Source: Shewanella glacialimarina (lineage in GTDB: Bacteria; Pseudomonadota; Gammaproteobacteria; Enterobacterales; Shewanellaceae). Taken from it: DNA of 64,000 bases. The notes under the pieces were generated by a model. It worked only from the letters and a program-made list of their open reading frames with translations. It searched no databases and was not told where the DNA came from. A program made the position numbers and the translations under genes. The DNA is taken from assembly GCF_020511155.1 (NCBI RefSeq), contig NZ_CP041216.1, positions 1,612,001-1,676,000 of the forward strand, in the 5' to 3' direction. Of this stretch, positions 1 through 9,540 are shown piece by piece (the stretch's first letter is position 1; every line of letters starts with the position of its first letter).

Positions 1-2
1 CT

Positions 3-314
3 GCGGCCTCTATTTATGTGATGAATCTCGAGCAACCTACCTATGACGCTAACACTCAACCTATGCTAAGCCACATTAATGTTGGCACAGGTATTGACTG
101 TACTATTCGTGAGTTGGTTGAAACGGTTGCGCAGGTAGTAGGGTATAGCGGCAATATTGAGTTTGATGCGACTAAACCGGACGGCGCACCGCGTAAGTTG
201 ATGGATGTGTCGCGCCTAGCATCACTTGGTTGGACCGCCAGTATTGAGTTAGAGCAAGGCTTACAAACAACCTATGCCTGGTTTTTAGCTAATCAACACA
301 GCTTTAGAAAGTAG
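3..314 (+). CDS. fcl: GDP-L-fucose synthase, C-terminal part (cut by window edge)
   Basis: Only the last ~103 codons are present; the reading frame is open to the left edge ([11 protein letters not shown]...), so the GTG and ATG codons near position 18 are internal. The residues [18 protein letters not shown], followed by [15 protein letters not shown] and a final helix, are typical of the C-terminal substrate-binding part of GDP-L-fucose synthase (WcaG/Fcl). This NADPH-dependent epimerase/reductase converts GDP-4-keto-6-deoxymannose to GDP-fucose in the cytosol. The catalytic Ser-Tyr-Lys part lies outside the window. The next gene starts 8 bp after the stop and acts on the same nucleotide-sugar pool, which supports the call. 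Confidence 0.88.
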   Translation, partial: AASIYVMNLEQPTYDANTQPMLSHINVGTGIDCTIRELVETVAQVVGYSGNIEFDATKPDGAPRKLMDVSRLASLGWTASIELEQGLQTTYAWFLANQHSFRK

Positions 315-322
315 GCCTGACT

Positions 323-817
323 ATGTTGCTTGATCAAGACACGTTTTCAACGGTTATCAAAAGCGCACCTTTGGTGTCTATTGATTTAGTGGTGATAAAT
401 GGTGCAGGGCAAGCATTATTGGGGCAACGTTTAAATCGCCCTGCTAAAGGTAGTTGGTTTGTACCCGGTGGCAGAGTATTAAAGGATGAGTCTTTAAGTG
501 CAGCCTTTAAGCGGTTAACACTGGATGAGTTAGGGTGTGAGTTTGATATTTCGCAAGCATCACTTATAGGGCCTTTTGATCATTTTTATAACGACAATGT
601 GTTTGGTAAAGAGTTTACAACACACTACGTTGCCCTAGGTTATGTGCTGCAACTTGATAGTGAATTAACGTTATTACCTTTAAATATTCAACATGGACAA
701 TATCAATGGTTTGATATTTCAACGCTATTGATTGATACCGCTGTGCACCTTCATACCCAATGGTATTTTGAGTCACAGCAGGTTGAGAATTTAATAAAGG
801 CTTTAGTAAAGGATTAA
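323..817 (+). CDS. gmm: GDP-mannose mannosyl hydrolase (Nudix family)
   Basis: 164 residues, the usual length for Gmm/WcaH. It carries the altered Nudix box of this subfamily around residues 48-71 ([18 protein letters not shown] followed by DELG), and a typical [13 protein letters not shown] stretch. Family members hydrolyse GDP-mannose to GDP and mannose, unlike ordinary Nudix enzymes that cleave the diphosphate, and are thought to tune the GDP-mannose/GDP-fucose pool. It lies between the GDP-fucose synthase and GDP-mannose pyrophosphorylase genes with gaps of a few bases, so it is probably in the same transcript. The ATG at 323 follows the upstream stop by 8 bp. Confidence 0.9.
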   Translation: MLLDQDTFSTVIKSAPLVSIDLVVINGAGQALLGQRLNRPAKGSWFVPGGRVLKDESLSAAFKRLTLDELGCEFDISQASLIGPFDHFYNDNVFGKEFTTHYVALGYVLQLDSELTLLPLNIQHGQYQWFDISTLLIDTAVHLHTQWYFESQQVENLIKALVKD

Positions 818-819
818 GC

Positions 820-2283
820 ATGATTTTACCTGTAATTATGGCGGGCGGTTCTGGGTCACGTTTGTGGCCTTTATCGCGTCAACAATTCCCTAAGCAGTTT
901 CTTACCTTATTTGGTCATGATTCTATGCTGCAAAATACGGCAAACCGTTTGCAGGGTGTTGAGCATGCACCTGCAATGGTGATTTGTAATGAAGCCCATC
1001 GTTTTGCAGTAGCTGAACAGTTTAGAGTGAATAATATTGCTAATAGCGGGATTATTTTAGAGCCAGTTGGGCGTAATACCGCGCCCGCCATTGCGCTAGC
1101 CGCATTAACTGCCCTTAGCCGTGGTGATGACCCATTATTATTGGTGTTGGCAGCAGATCATGTGATAAAAGATGAAGCGGCGTTTTGTCGCTCAGTGGCA
1201 CAGGCGACAGATTTAGCCTTGCAAAATAAGTTAGTCACCTTTGGCATAGTGCCAACGGCACCAGAAACAGGCTATGGCTACATAAAGCGCGGTCAGGCGC
1301 TAGCCGTCTCTAGCGCTGATGCTGATTCACAAAGTGCTGATATTGGCTTTGAGGTTGCTGAATTTGTTGAAAAGCCACAATTAGCTACGGCTAAGCAGTA
1401 TGTTGAGTCGGGTCAGTATTATTGGAATAGTGGCATGTTTTTGTTTAAAGCCAGTCGCTATATTGAAGAATTAGCCCGTTTTAGCCCTGATATTTTAGCG
1501 GCATGCGAAAACGCCCTTAAACAAACCCATTATGACGCTGATTTTATTCGTATTGATCAGACTATTTTTGAAACCTGTCCAGATGATTCTATCGATTATG
1601 CTGTGATGGAAAAAACCGATCAGGCCGTGGTAGTGCCTATGGATTGTGGTTGGAGTGATGTGGGCAGTTGGTCTGCGTTATGGGAAGTGTCTGACAAAGA
1701 TGAATACGGTAACGCCTGCCGTGGTGATGTGATTAACATTAATACCCGTAATAGTCTGGTGCATGCAACAGACAAACTGGTGACCACCATTGGTTTAGAT
1801 GATGTGGTAATTGTTGAAACCAAAGACGCCATTTTGGTGGCAAAGCAATCTGAAGTGCAGCAAGTTAAACAGATAGTTGAGCAATTAAAAGACGAAAACC
1901 GCAGTGAATGGCAACATCATCGTGAAGTGTATCGCCCATGGGGTAAATACGACTCGATTGATAACGGCGGTCGTTTTCAGGTTAAGCGTATTACGGTTAA
2001 GCCTGGGGCAAAATTATCAGTGCAAATGCATCATCATCGCGCCGAGCATTGGATTGTGGTTTCAGGTACCGCCAAAGTGACTAACGGTGACAAAGAGATT
2101 TTATTGACTGAAAATCAATCGACCTACATTCCTGTTGGTGTGATCCATGCGCTAGAAAATCCAGGCAAACTGCCGCTAGAGCTTATTGAGGTTCAGTCTG
2201 GGTCATATTTAGGCGAAGACGATATTGTTAGGTTTGAAGACAGATACGGGCGTATTGATATTAAGGAGCCTGGCTCATGTTAA
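820..2283 (+). CDS. manC: Mannose-1-phosphate guanylyltransferase / mannose-6-phosphate isomerase
   Basis: 487 residues, matching the bifunctional ManC/CpsB family. The N-terminal nucleotidyltransferase domain opens with [12 protein letters not shown] (residues ~9-20) and contains the FVEKP motif. The C-terminal cupin (about residues 370-480) shows the metal-binding cluster MHHHRAEHW near residue 403 and [17 protein letters not shown] before it. It makes GDP-mannose from mannose-1-P and GTP and interconverts Fru-6-P and Man-6-P, feeding the fucose and mannose branch of the polysaccharide locus. It starts 2 bp after gmm and its last codons overlap the manB start by 7 bp, indicating translational coupling. 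Confidence 0.95.
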   Translation: MILPVIMAGGSGSRLWPLSRQQFPKQFLTLFGHDSMLQNTANRLQGVEHAPAMVICNEAHRFAVAEQFRVNNIANSGIILEPVGRNTAPAIALAALTALSRGDDPLLLVLAADHVIKDEAAFCRSVAQATDLALQNKLVTFGIVPTAPETGYGYIKRGQALAVSSADADSQSADIGFEVAEFVEKPQLATAKQYVESGQYYWNSGMFLFKASRYIEELARFSPDILAACENALKQTHYDADFIRIDQTIFETCPDDSIDYAVMEKTDQAVVVPMDCGWSDVGSWSALWEVSDKDEYGNACRGDVININTRNSLVHATDKLVTTIGLDDVVIVETKDAILVAKQSEVQQVKQIVEQLKDENRSEWQHHREVYRPWGKYDSIDNGGRFQVKRITVKPGAKLSVQMHHHRAEHWIVVSGTAKVTNGDKEILLTENQSTYIPVGVIHALENPGKLPLELIEVQSGSYLGEDDIVRFEDRYGRIDIKEPGSC

Positions 2284-3728
2284 TCAGCCATAACGTTGTT
2301 GCTAACAGCGGCATAGCATTTGGTACCAGTGGTGCCAGAGGCTTAGTAGAAGACTTTAGTGCTGATGTTTGTGCGGCGTTTACTGTGTCGTTTCTTGAGA
2401 CTATGCGATTTTCATTTAGTTTTAATACGGTTGCAATAGCAATTGATAATCGCCCTAGTAGTGTTTTTATGGCTAAGGCCTGTGCTACGGCAGCGCAACA
2501 ACTGGGTATACAGGTCATTTATTATGGCGTAGTGCCAACCCCTGCTTTGGCTGTTAAAGCCATGGCGTTAGCTATTCCAGCCATTATGGTGACGGGGAGT
2601 CATATCCCTTTTGACCGTAATGGACTTAAGTTTTATCGCCCAGACGGTGAAATTAGCAAAGCCGATGAATCATCAATAGTAAACGGTCAGTTTGCTTATG
2701 AGCCATTACAAACGTTAGTTGAACTTATTGAGGACGACTCAGCGGCTTACGCTTATGTTGCCCGTTACAGGAGTTTATTCGACACAAAGTGGCTTACCGG
2801 TAAGCGCATTGGTATTTATCAGCATTCGAGTGCGGGTCGTGATTTATATCCTGGTTTATTTGAACAATTAGGTGCTGAGGTTGTATTAATTGGCCGTAGC
2901 GATACCTTTGTTCCTATCGATACTGAAGCTGTCAGTGAAGCTGATTGTCAAAAAGCGATTGAGTGGACTGCGCAGTACCAGCTAGATGCGTTGTTTTCAA
3001 CCGATGGCGATGGTGATCGGCCAATGCTTGCAGATGAACACGGTCAATGGTTACGTGGCGACATATTAGGCTTGTTATGTGCCCAGGCTTTAGCGATTAA
3101 GGCTTTGGTAATACCGGTAAGCTGTAATACCGCTGTTGAGTTGTCGCAATCATTTGATTTTGTGATGCGCACTAAAATTGGCTCACCCTATGTGATTGCT
3201 GGTTTTTCATCTCTGAATCAAGTTTATGATACCTATGCCGGTTTTGAGGCAAATGGGGGGTTTTTATTAGGCTCTGACGTTAGCTTTAATCAGCAACACT
3301 TAGCCGCATTGCCAACTCGTGATGCCATATTGCCAGTACTTATGGCGCTGTTTAGTGCCAGAAATAGCACAGTTTCATCTTTAATTTTAAATTTACCTAA
3401 ACGTTTTACTCACAGCGATAGGTTAACCGACTTTGCTGTAGCCAAAAGCCAGCAGATTATTAAATTTGGAACGAGTTTTCCTAAGAAGTTGTTGAACCAA
3501 CTTGGGCTGCTTGGCAATGATAGCGTTAAATTAAACGCGATAGATGGACTTAGATTTACCTTAGAAAATGGCAATGTTGTGCATTTAAGACCTTCAGGTA
3601 ATGCACCTGAATTTCGTTGTTATGTTGAAAGTCATAGTGCAAAACAGGCTAAACAGTGTGTAGACGCAGTATTGTCACGTCTATCCGTTATTAATATAGA
3701 TAATTTATTGGGTGAATTAAATGGATAG
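2277..3728 (+). CDS. manB: Phosphomannomutase
   Basis: 483 residues of the alpha-D-phosphohexomutase superfamily. Seen motifs: [14 protein letters not shown] near the N-terminus, the active-site phosphoserine loop [15 protein letters not shown] (Ser at about residue 108), the metal-binding loop [11 protein letters not shown] (about residue 242), and the phosphate-binding [15 protein letters not shown] near the C-terminus. The catalytic loop reads TGSHIP rather than the commoner TASHNP, a variant found in the shorter divergent ManB enzymes of O-antigen clusters. It supplies mannose-1-P to the preceding ManC. The gene overlaps manC at its start and the sugar transferase gene at its end. Confidence 0.92.
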   Translation: MLISHNVVANSGIAFGTSGARGLVEDFSADVCAAFTVSFLETMRFSFSFNTVAIAIDNRPSSVFMAKACATAAQQLGIQVIYYGVVPTPALAVKAMALAIPAIMVTGSHIPFDRNGLKFYRPDGEISKADESSIVNGQFAYEPLQTLVELIEDDSAAYAYVARYRSLFDTKWLTGKRIGIYQHSSAGRDLYPGLFEQLGAEVVLIGRSDTFVPIDTEAVSEADCQKAIEWTAQYQLDALFSTDGDGDRPMLADEHGQWLRGDILGLLCAQALAIKALVIPVSCNTAVELSQSFDFVMRTKIGSPYVIAGFSSLNQVYDTYAGFEANGGFLLGSDVSFNQQHLAALPTRDAILPVLMALFSARNSTVSSLILNLPKRFTHSDRLTDFAVAKSQQIIKFGTSFPKKLLNQLGLLGNDSVKLNAIDGLRFTLENGNVVHLRPSGNAPEFRCYVESHSAKQAKQCVDAVLSRLSVINIDNLLGELNG

Positions 3729-5121
3729 ACCATCCCAGTTACAGTTCTCTCGCACTAATTCTAGTTTTATACTTAGAATGATTGATATGACCATTATTGT
3801 GTGTTCACTACTGTTGATTATGCAGGGTTATAAGGTGGCATTTAATAAAGATTATTTATTGGTGCTGGCAGGGGTATTACTGTTATTTAGTTATATTAGT
3901 GAATCATTTAGCTTATATCGCTCGTGGCGTTTAGGTAAGTTTTCTAATATGTGCCGAGTGTTGGTTGCGGTTATTGTTATTTGTTTTTTACTCACATTTA
4001 CCACATTATTTTTATTTAAATATACCGAGCTATATTCGCGGGTGGTAATGACGGGCTGGTTTATATTATCGGTAGTATCATTAGTTGCCTGGCGCATGGT
4101 AGTGCGTGAAGTAAAGCGTGTGCGCCGCATACGGGGCTACAGTGTTCAAAAAGTCGCGATTATTGGCTTAACCGACACGGGCATGAACCTGTATGAAGAG
4201 ATTTGGAAACATGATGAGCTTGGCTTTGATTGCGTCGGCTTTTTTGATGACAGAGACCCTAGCCGGATTGAAAAGCACGAGCCTAAGTTGATTGAGGGCA
4301 ATATTAATCTTGCCATTGAATTAGCTAAAAGTGGCGACATTCAAAAATTATATATTTGCTTACCTTTATTAGCTGAGCAGCGCATTGCTGACATTATTGA
4401 GCAATTGGGTAATACCACGGTAGATGTGCTGATTACCCCTGACTTTTTAATGAAAAACCTGATGCATGCGCGTATTGGTAGTGTGGGTGATGTTGATACC
4501 ATAAGTGTGTTTGAGTCACCGGTAAATGGCATGAAGCGTTTTTATAAGCGCAGTTTTGATGTGGCATTCAGCTTTTTCGCCATTATTGCCATATCGCCTG
4601 TGTTATTAGCTGTGTCTATTGCTGTGTATATCACCTCACCAGGGCCGGTGTTATTTAAGCAAGACAGATACGGCCTTGATGGTCGTAAAATTAAAGTGTG
4701 GAAGTTTAGGTCGATGACGGTAACTGAAAATGCTGGCATTGTTACCCAGGCCAGTAAAGGGGACGCGCGGGTAACTAAAGTGGGCGCGTTTATTCGCCGC
4801 ACCTCATTAGATGAGTTACCGCAGTTTTTTAATGTGTTATTGGGTGATATGTCGGTGGTTGGCCCAAGGCCCCATGCGGTATCGCACAATGAACAATATC
4901 GTAAGTTGGTAAGCTATTATATGCTGCGCCATAAGGTGCTACCGGGCATTACCGGCTGGGCGCAAGTGAACGGTTGGCGCGGTGAAACCGACACATTAGA
5001 TAAGATGGAAATGCGCATTGAATATGACCTAGCCTACATTCGTAACTGGACCCTGTGGTGGGATGTAAGAATTGTGTTTATGACCTTATTTAAAGGCTTT
5101 GTTGGCAAGAACGTGTATTAA
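3721..5121 (+). CDS. Undecaprenyl-phosphate hexose-1-phosphate transferase (WcaJ/VpsL type)
   Basis: 466 residues, the length of long polyprenyl-phosphate hexose-1-P transferases. The N-terminal third has about four hydrophobic segments, a middle CoA-binding-like Rossmann domain begins near VAIIGLTDTGMNLYEE, and the catalytic bacterial sugar transferase domain starts near residue 275 (KRSFDVAFSFFAIIAISPV) with SPGPVLFKQDRYG, KFRSM, RRTSLDELPQFFNVL and GPRPHAV. It attaches the first sugar phosphate to the inner-membrane lipid carrier, starting repeat-unit assembly. Glucose-1-P is the usual donor of WcaJ/VpsL members, but the sequence cannot decide between glucose and galactose. It overlaps manB by 8 bp, so the nucleotide-sugar genes and initiation step are coupled. 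Confidence 0.92.
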   Translation: MDRPSQLQFSRTNSSFILRMIDMTIIVCSLLLIMQGYKVAFNKDYLLVLAGVLLLFSYISESFSLYRSWRLGKFSNMCRVLVAVIVICFLLTFTTLFLFKYTELYSRVVMTGWFILSVVSLVAWRMVVREVKRVRRIRGYSVQKVAIIGLTDTGMNLYEEIWKHDELGFDCVGFFDDRDPSRIEKHEPKLIEGNINLAIELAKSGDIQKLYICLPLLAEQRIADIIEQLGNTTVDVLITPDFLMKNLMHARIGSVGDVDTISVFESPVNGMKRFYKRSFDVAFSFFAIIAISPVLLAVSIAVYITSPGPVLFKQDRYGLDGRKIKVWKFRSMTVTENAGIVTQASKGDARVTKVGAFIRRTSLDELPQFFNVLLGDMSVVGPRPHAVSHNEQYRKLVSYYMLRHKVLPGITGWAQVNGWRGETDTLDKMEMRIEYDLAYIRNWTLWWDVRIVFMTLFKGFVGKNVY

Positions 5122-5564
5122 AAGATTTAACCTTGTAAGTGAAGTTTGCTCAACCCTGAGATTAACCTTTGGCTTATTGATAACGGGCGTATAGACCTGA
5201 TAATAACCTTAAGCCAATGTCATCAGTGACTCGATGACTGTTTATAAATAGATAGAGTGTTAGCAAAGGTGCAGTGAAGTTAACAGCTAACTTTTTAACA
5301 CTGACTTATTAGCATTGGCTCAATTGATAGTTTGGTCATAGCTAATCAACAAGTTGTTAACAAAGTCGTTAGGTAAGTTGTTAACTAAATTGTCAAGTAG
5401 TAAGAAGGTATGATTTTTTGGGTTATGAGGCATTAAGTCCTTATAATTCAATTGGCATGCCGCTAAAAATTGATTAAAAGATTGATAGTTTAAAATGAAA
5501 CCGATAGGCTGTCGTGAAAATTTCACTTCACCTGTTTTACATGCTTTTTATAAGGATATACAAG
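5122..5564. other. Intergenic region with an 11-bp direct repeat
   Basis: About 440 bp with no convincing gene, separating the sugar-transferase gene from the export genes. The sequence AAGTTGTTAAC occurs twice, at 5351-5361 and 5375-5385, 24 bp apart start to start and containing the palindrome GTTAAC. A related GTTAACAGCTAAC lies near 5278-5290. This could be an operator for a second promoter in the locus. No recognisable terminator or RNA structure was found. Confidence 0.4.
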
Positions 5565-6767
5565 ATGAACGGCCCATTTAAATACAGTTATTGTTGTGCA
5601 GCGTTGCTCAGCGTGTTTGCTTTGTCGCCAGCTTTTGCTGCAGATGAACAGCCTGGCGTGATTCAAACGTCTTCTGGCATTGATTTAATTCCGTATCTTA
5701 ATACTGGTTTTAAATATGATGACAACATTGCCAGCACTAAAACCTTTAAAACAGACAGCTGGATTTTAGGTATTACCCCTGGTTTGCAAGGTCAATTATT
5801 GGATGGCAATAATGAATACACCTTCCAAACCAATATTGATTACGGTAACTTTTTAGACAGTTCTGACGATAACTTCTTAGATTTTAATCTAGGTGGTGCA
5901 GCAGATGTTGAACTAAACCAGTCAAATAAGTTTAACGTTAATGCAAACTATGATGCTGGCCATGAAGAACGTGGTAGCGGATTATTTGAAGGTAATGGTG
6001 ATTTACAAAATGAACCTGCTACTTTTGACAGTTACAATGTAGGTGGTTTTTACGAGTACGGCGCACAAACAACCCCTGCGCGCGTGCAAGTGAATGCCAA
6101 TTACTACGACAAAGAATTTACTAACTTTGAAGCCATTACTGTCTACCGTAATTATTCTGACACTGAGTATGGTGCCAGCTTTTATTACGACAGTGGCGCA
6201 TCGGTTAGCTGGGTTTTTGATGCTAGCGTAGTGAACACTGATTACCAGATTGCTGACTTAAGTGGCGACCGTGACAGTACTAGTACCTTCTACCGTGTGG
6301 GTGTGGACTGGGAAGCAACCGCTGCTACCGCAGGTTCTATCCGTATTGGTAACCAGGAAAAAGACTTTGATAATTCAAGCCGTGATGACTTTAGTGGTTT
6401 ATCGTGGGACGCCAGTGTGACATGGTCGCCATTAACGTATTCTGCATTGACATTCAATACCGGTAACAGCGCTAAAGACCCTAATGGTGCGGGTAACTAT
6501 ATTGAGTCAACCACCTATGGCGTAAGCTGGGACCACGGTTGGAATGACTTTGTATCAACTAACGTAAGCTATAACCAAACCGATGATGACTATAACGGCG
6601 TTGACCGTCAAGATGAGCTAAAAGTGTTCTCACTTTCAGCATCTTACGTGACCACTCGTTGGTTAACACTTGTAGCGGGTGTTGATGTGACCGATAGCTG
6701 GTCTAGCGATGAAAACTTTGGGTTTGATCGTAACGTTTATTATATCAATGCTCAGATGACATTATAG
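5565..6767 (+). CDS. Outer-membrane beta-barrel protein of the exopolysaccharide locus (VpsM-like)
   Basis: 400 residues from the ATG at 5565, chosen because TAAGGA precedes it by about 8 bp and a clean signal peptide follows (AALLSVFALSPAFAA, cleavage after AFA-A); an upstream in-frame ATG at 5514 lacks these. The mature part is rich in alternating aromatic/polar beta strands with many Asp, Asn and Tyr, repeated turns and a C-terminus ending in INAQMTL, consistent with a barrel of the BBP2 / VpsM type. Known homologues lie between a VpsL-type transferase and a VpsN-type export protein, exactly as here, and are presumed to take part in polymer passage across the outer membrane. Exact function is inferred from position. 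Confidence 0.75.
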   Translation: MNGPFKYSYCCAALLSVFALSPAFAADEQPGVIQTSSGIDLIPYLNTGFKYDDNIASTKTFKTDSWILGITPGLQGQLLDGNNEYTFQTNIDYGNFLDSSDDNFLDFNLGGAADVELNQSNKFNVNANYDAGHEERGSGLFEGNGDLQNEPATFDSYNVGGFYEYGAQTTPARVQVNANYYDKEFTNFEAITVYRNYSDTEYGASFYYDSGASVSWVFDASVVNTDYQIADLSGDRDSTSTFYRVGVDWEATAATAGSIRIGNQEKDFDNSSRDDFSGLSWDASVTWSPLTYSALTFNTGNSAKDPNGAGNYIESTTYGVSWDHGWNDFVSTNVSYNQTDDDYNGVDRQDELKVFSLSASYVTTRWLTLVAGVDVTDSWSSDENFGFDRNVYYINAQMTL

Positions 6768-6775
6768 GTTTTAAG

Positions 6776-7309
6776 ATGAAGTGGTTTTTTATTCCGTGTT
6801 TGTTTGCCTTGCTTGTACTGCTAAGCCCGATAACGTCTGCGGAAGCAATTGATGACAGTTATCGCTTAGGTGCAGGTGACACCATTGTGATTAAAGTGTT
6901 TGGTGAAGATGACCTGACACTTGAAACGCAAATCACCAATAGTGGCAAGGTAAATTACCCTTTTTTAGGTACTCTTTCGATTAAAGGCTTGTCGATAAAG
7001 CAAGTTGAAGAATTGGTATATAAAGGTTTAAAAGGGGATTATTTGGTTGAGCCTAATGTGTTTGTTGGCATTGTGCTATATCGACCATTTTATATTCACG
7101 GTGAAGTTAAAAAACCTGGTGGCTATCCCTACCAGCCAGGCATGACAGTCAATCAGGCTGTCGCCCTGGCAGGGGGGCTTACCGAACGTGCCTCGCAGGA
7201 GAAAATTTTTATCTCACGCGAAGGGACAAAGTCAGAATCAGTGAACGGTACTATTAATAGTCAAATTAGCGCTGGCGATACTATTACTATTGAACAGAGA
7301 TTTTTTTAA
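6776..7309 (+). CDS. Short polysaccharide export protein (Wza/VpsN family)
   Basis: 177 residues. An N-terminal signal peptide (FFIPCLFALLVLLSPITSAEA) precedes the polysaccharide-export domain (YRLGAGDTIVIKVFGEDDL... FLGTLSIKGLS) and one SLBB domain (FYIHGEVKKPGGYPYQPGM). It is about half the length of Wza and lacks both a lipobox and the C-terminal outer-membrane helix, so it probably forms only a periplasmic collar and relies on the adjacent beta-barrel protein for the outer-membrane pore. It starts 8 bp after that gene and its stop overlaps the kinase start by one base (TAATG). Confidence 0.88.
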   Translation: MKWFFIPCLFALLVLLSPITSAEAIDDSYRLGAGDTIVIKVFGEDDLTLETQITNSGKVNYPFLGTLSIKGLSIKQVEELVYKGLKGDYLVEPNVFVGIVLYRPFYIHGEVKKPGGYPYQPGMTVNQAVALAGGLTERASQEKIFISREGTKSESVNGTINSQISAGDTITIEQRFF

Positions 7310-9540
7310 TGACGTCGCAAGCCCATTTGTTAATAAACGAGCCGAACACTGCTGAGCAAACCAGCGAGCAGGTGATTGATTTACGCAAGCTGATTAAGCC
7401 GGTATTGCAGTCAAAGTGGCGTATTTTATCGTTCGCGATGTTAATTACCGCATTAACCACCTTTGTGGTGTTTAGCTTACAACCTATTTTTAGCTCGACC
7501 GCCACCTTACTGATTGAGTCAGAGCAGGCGCGGGCGATTAAAATTGAGCAAGTTTATGGTATGAATTCTGGCCAACAGGAATACTATTTAACTCAGTTTG
7601 AAATTATTAAGTCGCGCTCTATTGCTGAGCGAGTATTTAACCAATTAGATTTAATTAATCACCCTAGTTTTGAAGCTAAGCCTTCAGCCTTGTCACAGGT
7701 AAAGTCGCAGGTGATATCCTGGTTAGATTTTTTACCGATGGACCTCAGCGAGGCTGAAGTTGATGATACGGCTAAAAAGCAAAAGTTAGTTGATGATTTT
7801 ATGGCAGACATTAGCGTGTCGCCTGTGCGTAAAACCCAGTTAGTGAACATTAGCTATAACAGCCCTGATGCTAAATTAGCCGCGGCTGTGGCCAATGCCA
7901 TAGGCGATGCTTACATTGTTAGCCAGTTAGAGGCTAAGTCAGGTATGACCCAAAAAGCCAACGTATGGCTGGGTGGGCGTTTAGAAGACTTACGCATTAA
8001 GTTAGATGTGTCTGAGCAAAAGCTTGAATTTTTTAAAACCCAAAACGGCCTGGTTGACGTTGAAGGCGTAACCGCGTTAGACGCTAAAGAGCTTGAGCGT
8101 TTAAGCGACGAAATTACCGTTGCCAGATCAACCAAAGCACAAGCAGAAAGCTTTTTAGCGGTAGTAAGACAATATGGTAAGTCAGACATTGGTCGCCTAG
8201 AAAGCTTGCCTGAAGTGACCTCGCACATGTCGGTGCAAAACGTTAAAAAAGACGTGATTTTAGTTGAGCGTAAAGTGTCTGAGCTATCACAGGTTTACGG
8301 CCCTAAGCACCCTAAAATGATTGGTGCCAATGCCGAGCTAGCCACAGTGCAGCAAAACCTACGCACTCAAATTGGCCGATTAGTGCAGGGCATTGAAGAT
8401 GAAGCACAATCAGCTACCCAAAAACTAAAAGCCCTAGAAGCGCAATTTAGTCAGTCTAAAGGCTCGTTCCAAAACTTAAGTTCAGTGGACACTGACTACC
8501 GTAGACTGGTACGTGAAGTTGCCACTAACCGTCAGCTATTTGAAAGCTTTTTGTCACGCCAAAAAGAAACCGAAGTGACCGGTGACTTTGACTCGCCAGT
8601 GGCACGCTTTACCGATTACGCTGTGATGGCGTTAAAGCCGATAAAACCGAAGAAAAAACTTATTGTAATATTAGCCTTTGTGGCCAGTTTAGGCCTAGGT
8701 ATTGTATTGGTATTAGTGTTTGATTCGATGAATGACACCATTAAGTCTACCGCTGAGGTTGAGCAAATACTGGGGCAGCGTGCATTAGGTTATTTACCTA
8801 AAGCCGGCAAAAAAGAGACCTTTGATCAAATTAACTTTGCCTTTTTTGACCCCGAAAAACGTCTGCATGCTGAAAGTGTGCGATCGATTCGTACTTCAAT
8901 GTCATTGCTGGCCATTGGTGAGCCCTTGTCGGTGATTGAGGTGACGTCTTCGTTTCCTAACGAAGGTAAAACCACAGTGTCGATGAATATCGCATTTGCC
9001 TATTCAGCCATGGAAAAAGTGCTTATTATTGACGCCGATATGCGTAAACCGAATATGGGTATGCGTTTTGGTTTGCCTACGTTTCAGCATGGTTTGGCCA
9101 ATTACCTTACCGGTACTGATGCACTAAGCCATTGTATTGTTGAAAACATCAAACCCAATGTTGATTTAATGCCAGCTGGGGCAATACCGTTAAACCCGCT
9201 AGAGCTGTTATCTTCGCCTAAGTTTGCTGAGTTGTTGGCCGAGTTAAAAGGCCAGTACAGCAAAATTATTATTGATACGCCTCCGGTGCATGCGGTAAGT
9301 GATGCTTTAGTGATGTCGTCACATGGTGATGCCGTGGTGGTCGTTGTTAAGGCAAATCATACTCGCACAGAAGCGATTAAACTGACACTAGCTAAGTTAA
9401 CCCAGGCCCGCGCTAAGGTGTTTGGGGTGGTATTAAACCAATTTAATACTGATGAAGCGCGCCAGTATTATGGTCAATATGGTTACTATGAAGCCTATGG
9501 TCATGATGCTAACGCTAAAACTAATGGAAAGTCTGCATAG
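7309..9540 (+). CDS. Polysaccharide co-polymerase with tyrosine autokinase domain (Wzc/VpsO)
   Basis: 743 residues. Order: cytosolic N-terminus, first membrane helix (about residues 41-58), a long periplasmic coiled-coil Wzz-type domain including the GNVR-like region, second helix (about 445-465, IVILAFVASLGLGIVLVLVF), then the BY-kinase. Walker A is PNEGKTTVS near residue 551, Walker A' is VLIIDADMRKPN, Walker B is KIIIDTPPV. A Tyr-rich tail (ARQYYGQYGYYEAYGH) ends the protein and is the expected autophosphorylation site. Such proteins control chain length and export through cycles of oligomer phosphorylation. The gene overlaps both neighbours by one base, and the next gene encodes the likely cognate phosphatase. 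Confidence 0.94.
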   Translation: MTSQAHLLINEPNTAEQTSEQVIDLRKLIKPVLQSKWRILSFAMLITALTTFVVFSLQPIFSSTATLLIESEQARAIKIEQVYGMNSGQQEYYLTQFEIIKSRSIAERVFNQLDLINHPSFEAKPSALSQVKSQVISWLDFLPMDLSEAEVDDTAKKQKLVDDFMADISVSPVRKTQLVNISYNSPDAKLAAAVANAIGDAYIVSQLEAKSGMTQKANVWLGGRLEDLRIKLDVSEQKLEFFKTQNGLVDVEGVTALDAKELERLSDEITVARSTKAQAESFLAVVRQYGKSDIGRLESLPEVTSHMSVQNVKKDVILVERKVSELSQVYGPKHPKMIGANAELATVQQNLRTQIGRLVQGIEDEAQSATQKLKALEAQFSQSKGSFQNLSSVDTDYRRLVREVATNRQLFESFLSRQKETEVTGDFDSPVARFTDYAVMALKPIKPKKKLIVILAFVASLGLGIVLVLVFDSMNDTIKSTAEVEQILGQRALGYLPKAGKKETFDQINFAFFDPEKRLHAESVRSIRTSMSLLAIGEPLSVIEVTSSFPNEGKTTVSMNIAFAYSAMEKVLIIDADMRKPNMGMRFGLPTFQHGLANYLTGTDALSHCIVENIKPNVDLMPAGAIPLNPLELLSSPKFAELLAELKGQYSKIIIDTPPVHAVSDALVMSSHGDAVVVVVKANHTRTEAIKLTLAKLTQARAKVFGVVLNQFNTDEARQYYGQYGYYEAYGHDANAKTNGKSA

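Noticed and set aside
5320-5526. 68-codon ORF on the minus strand
   Set aside because: No RBS or recognisable protein; it covers the direct-repeat intergenic region and overlaps the leader of the beta-barrel gene.
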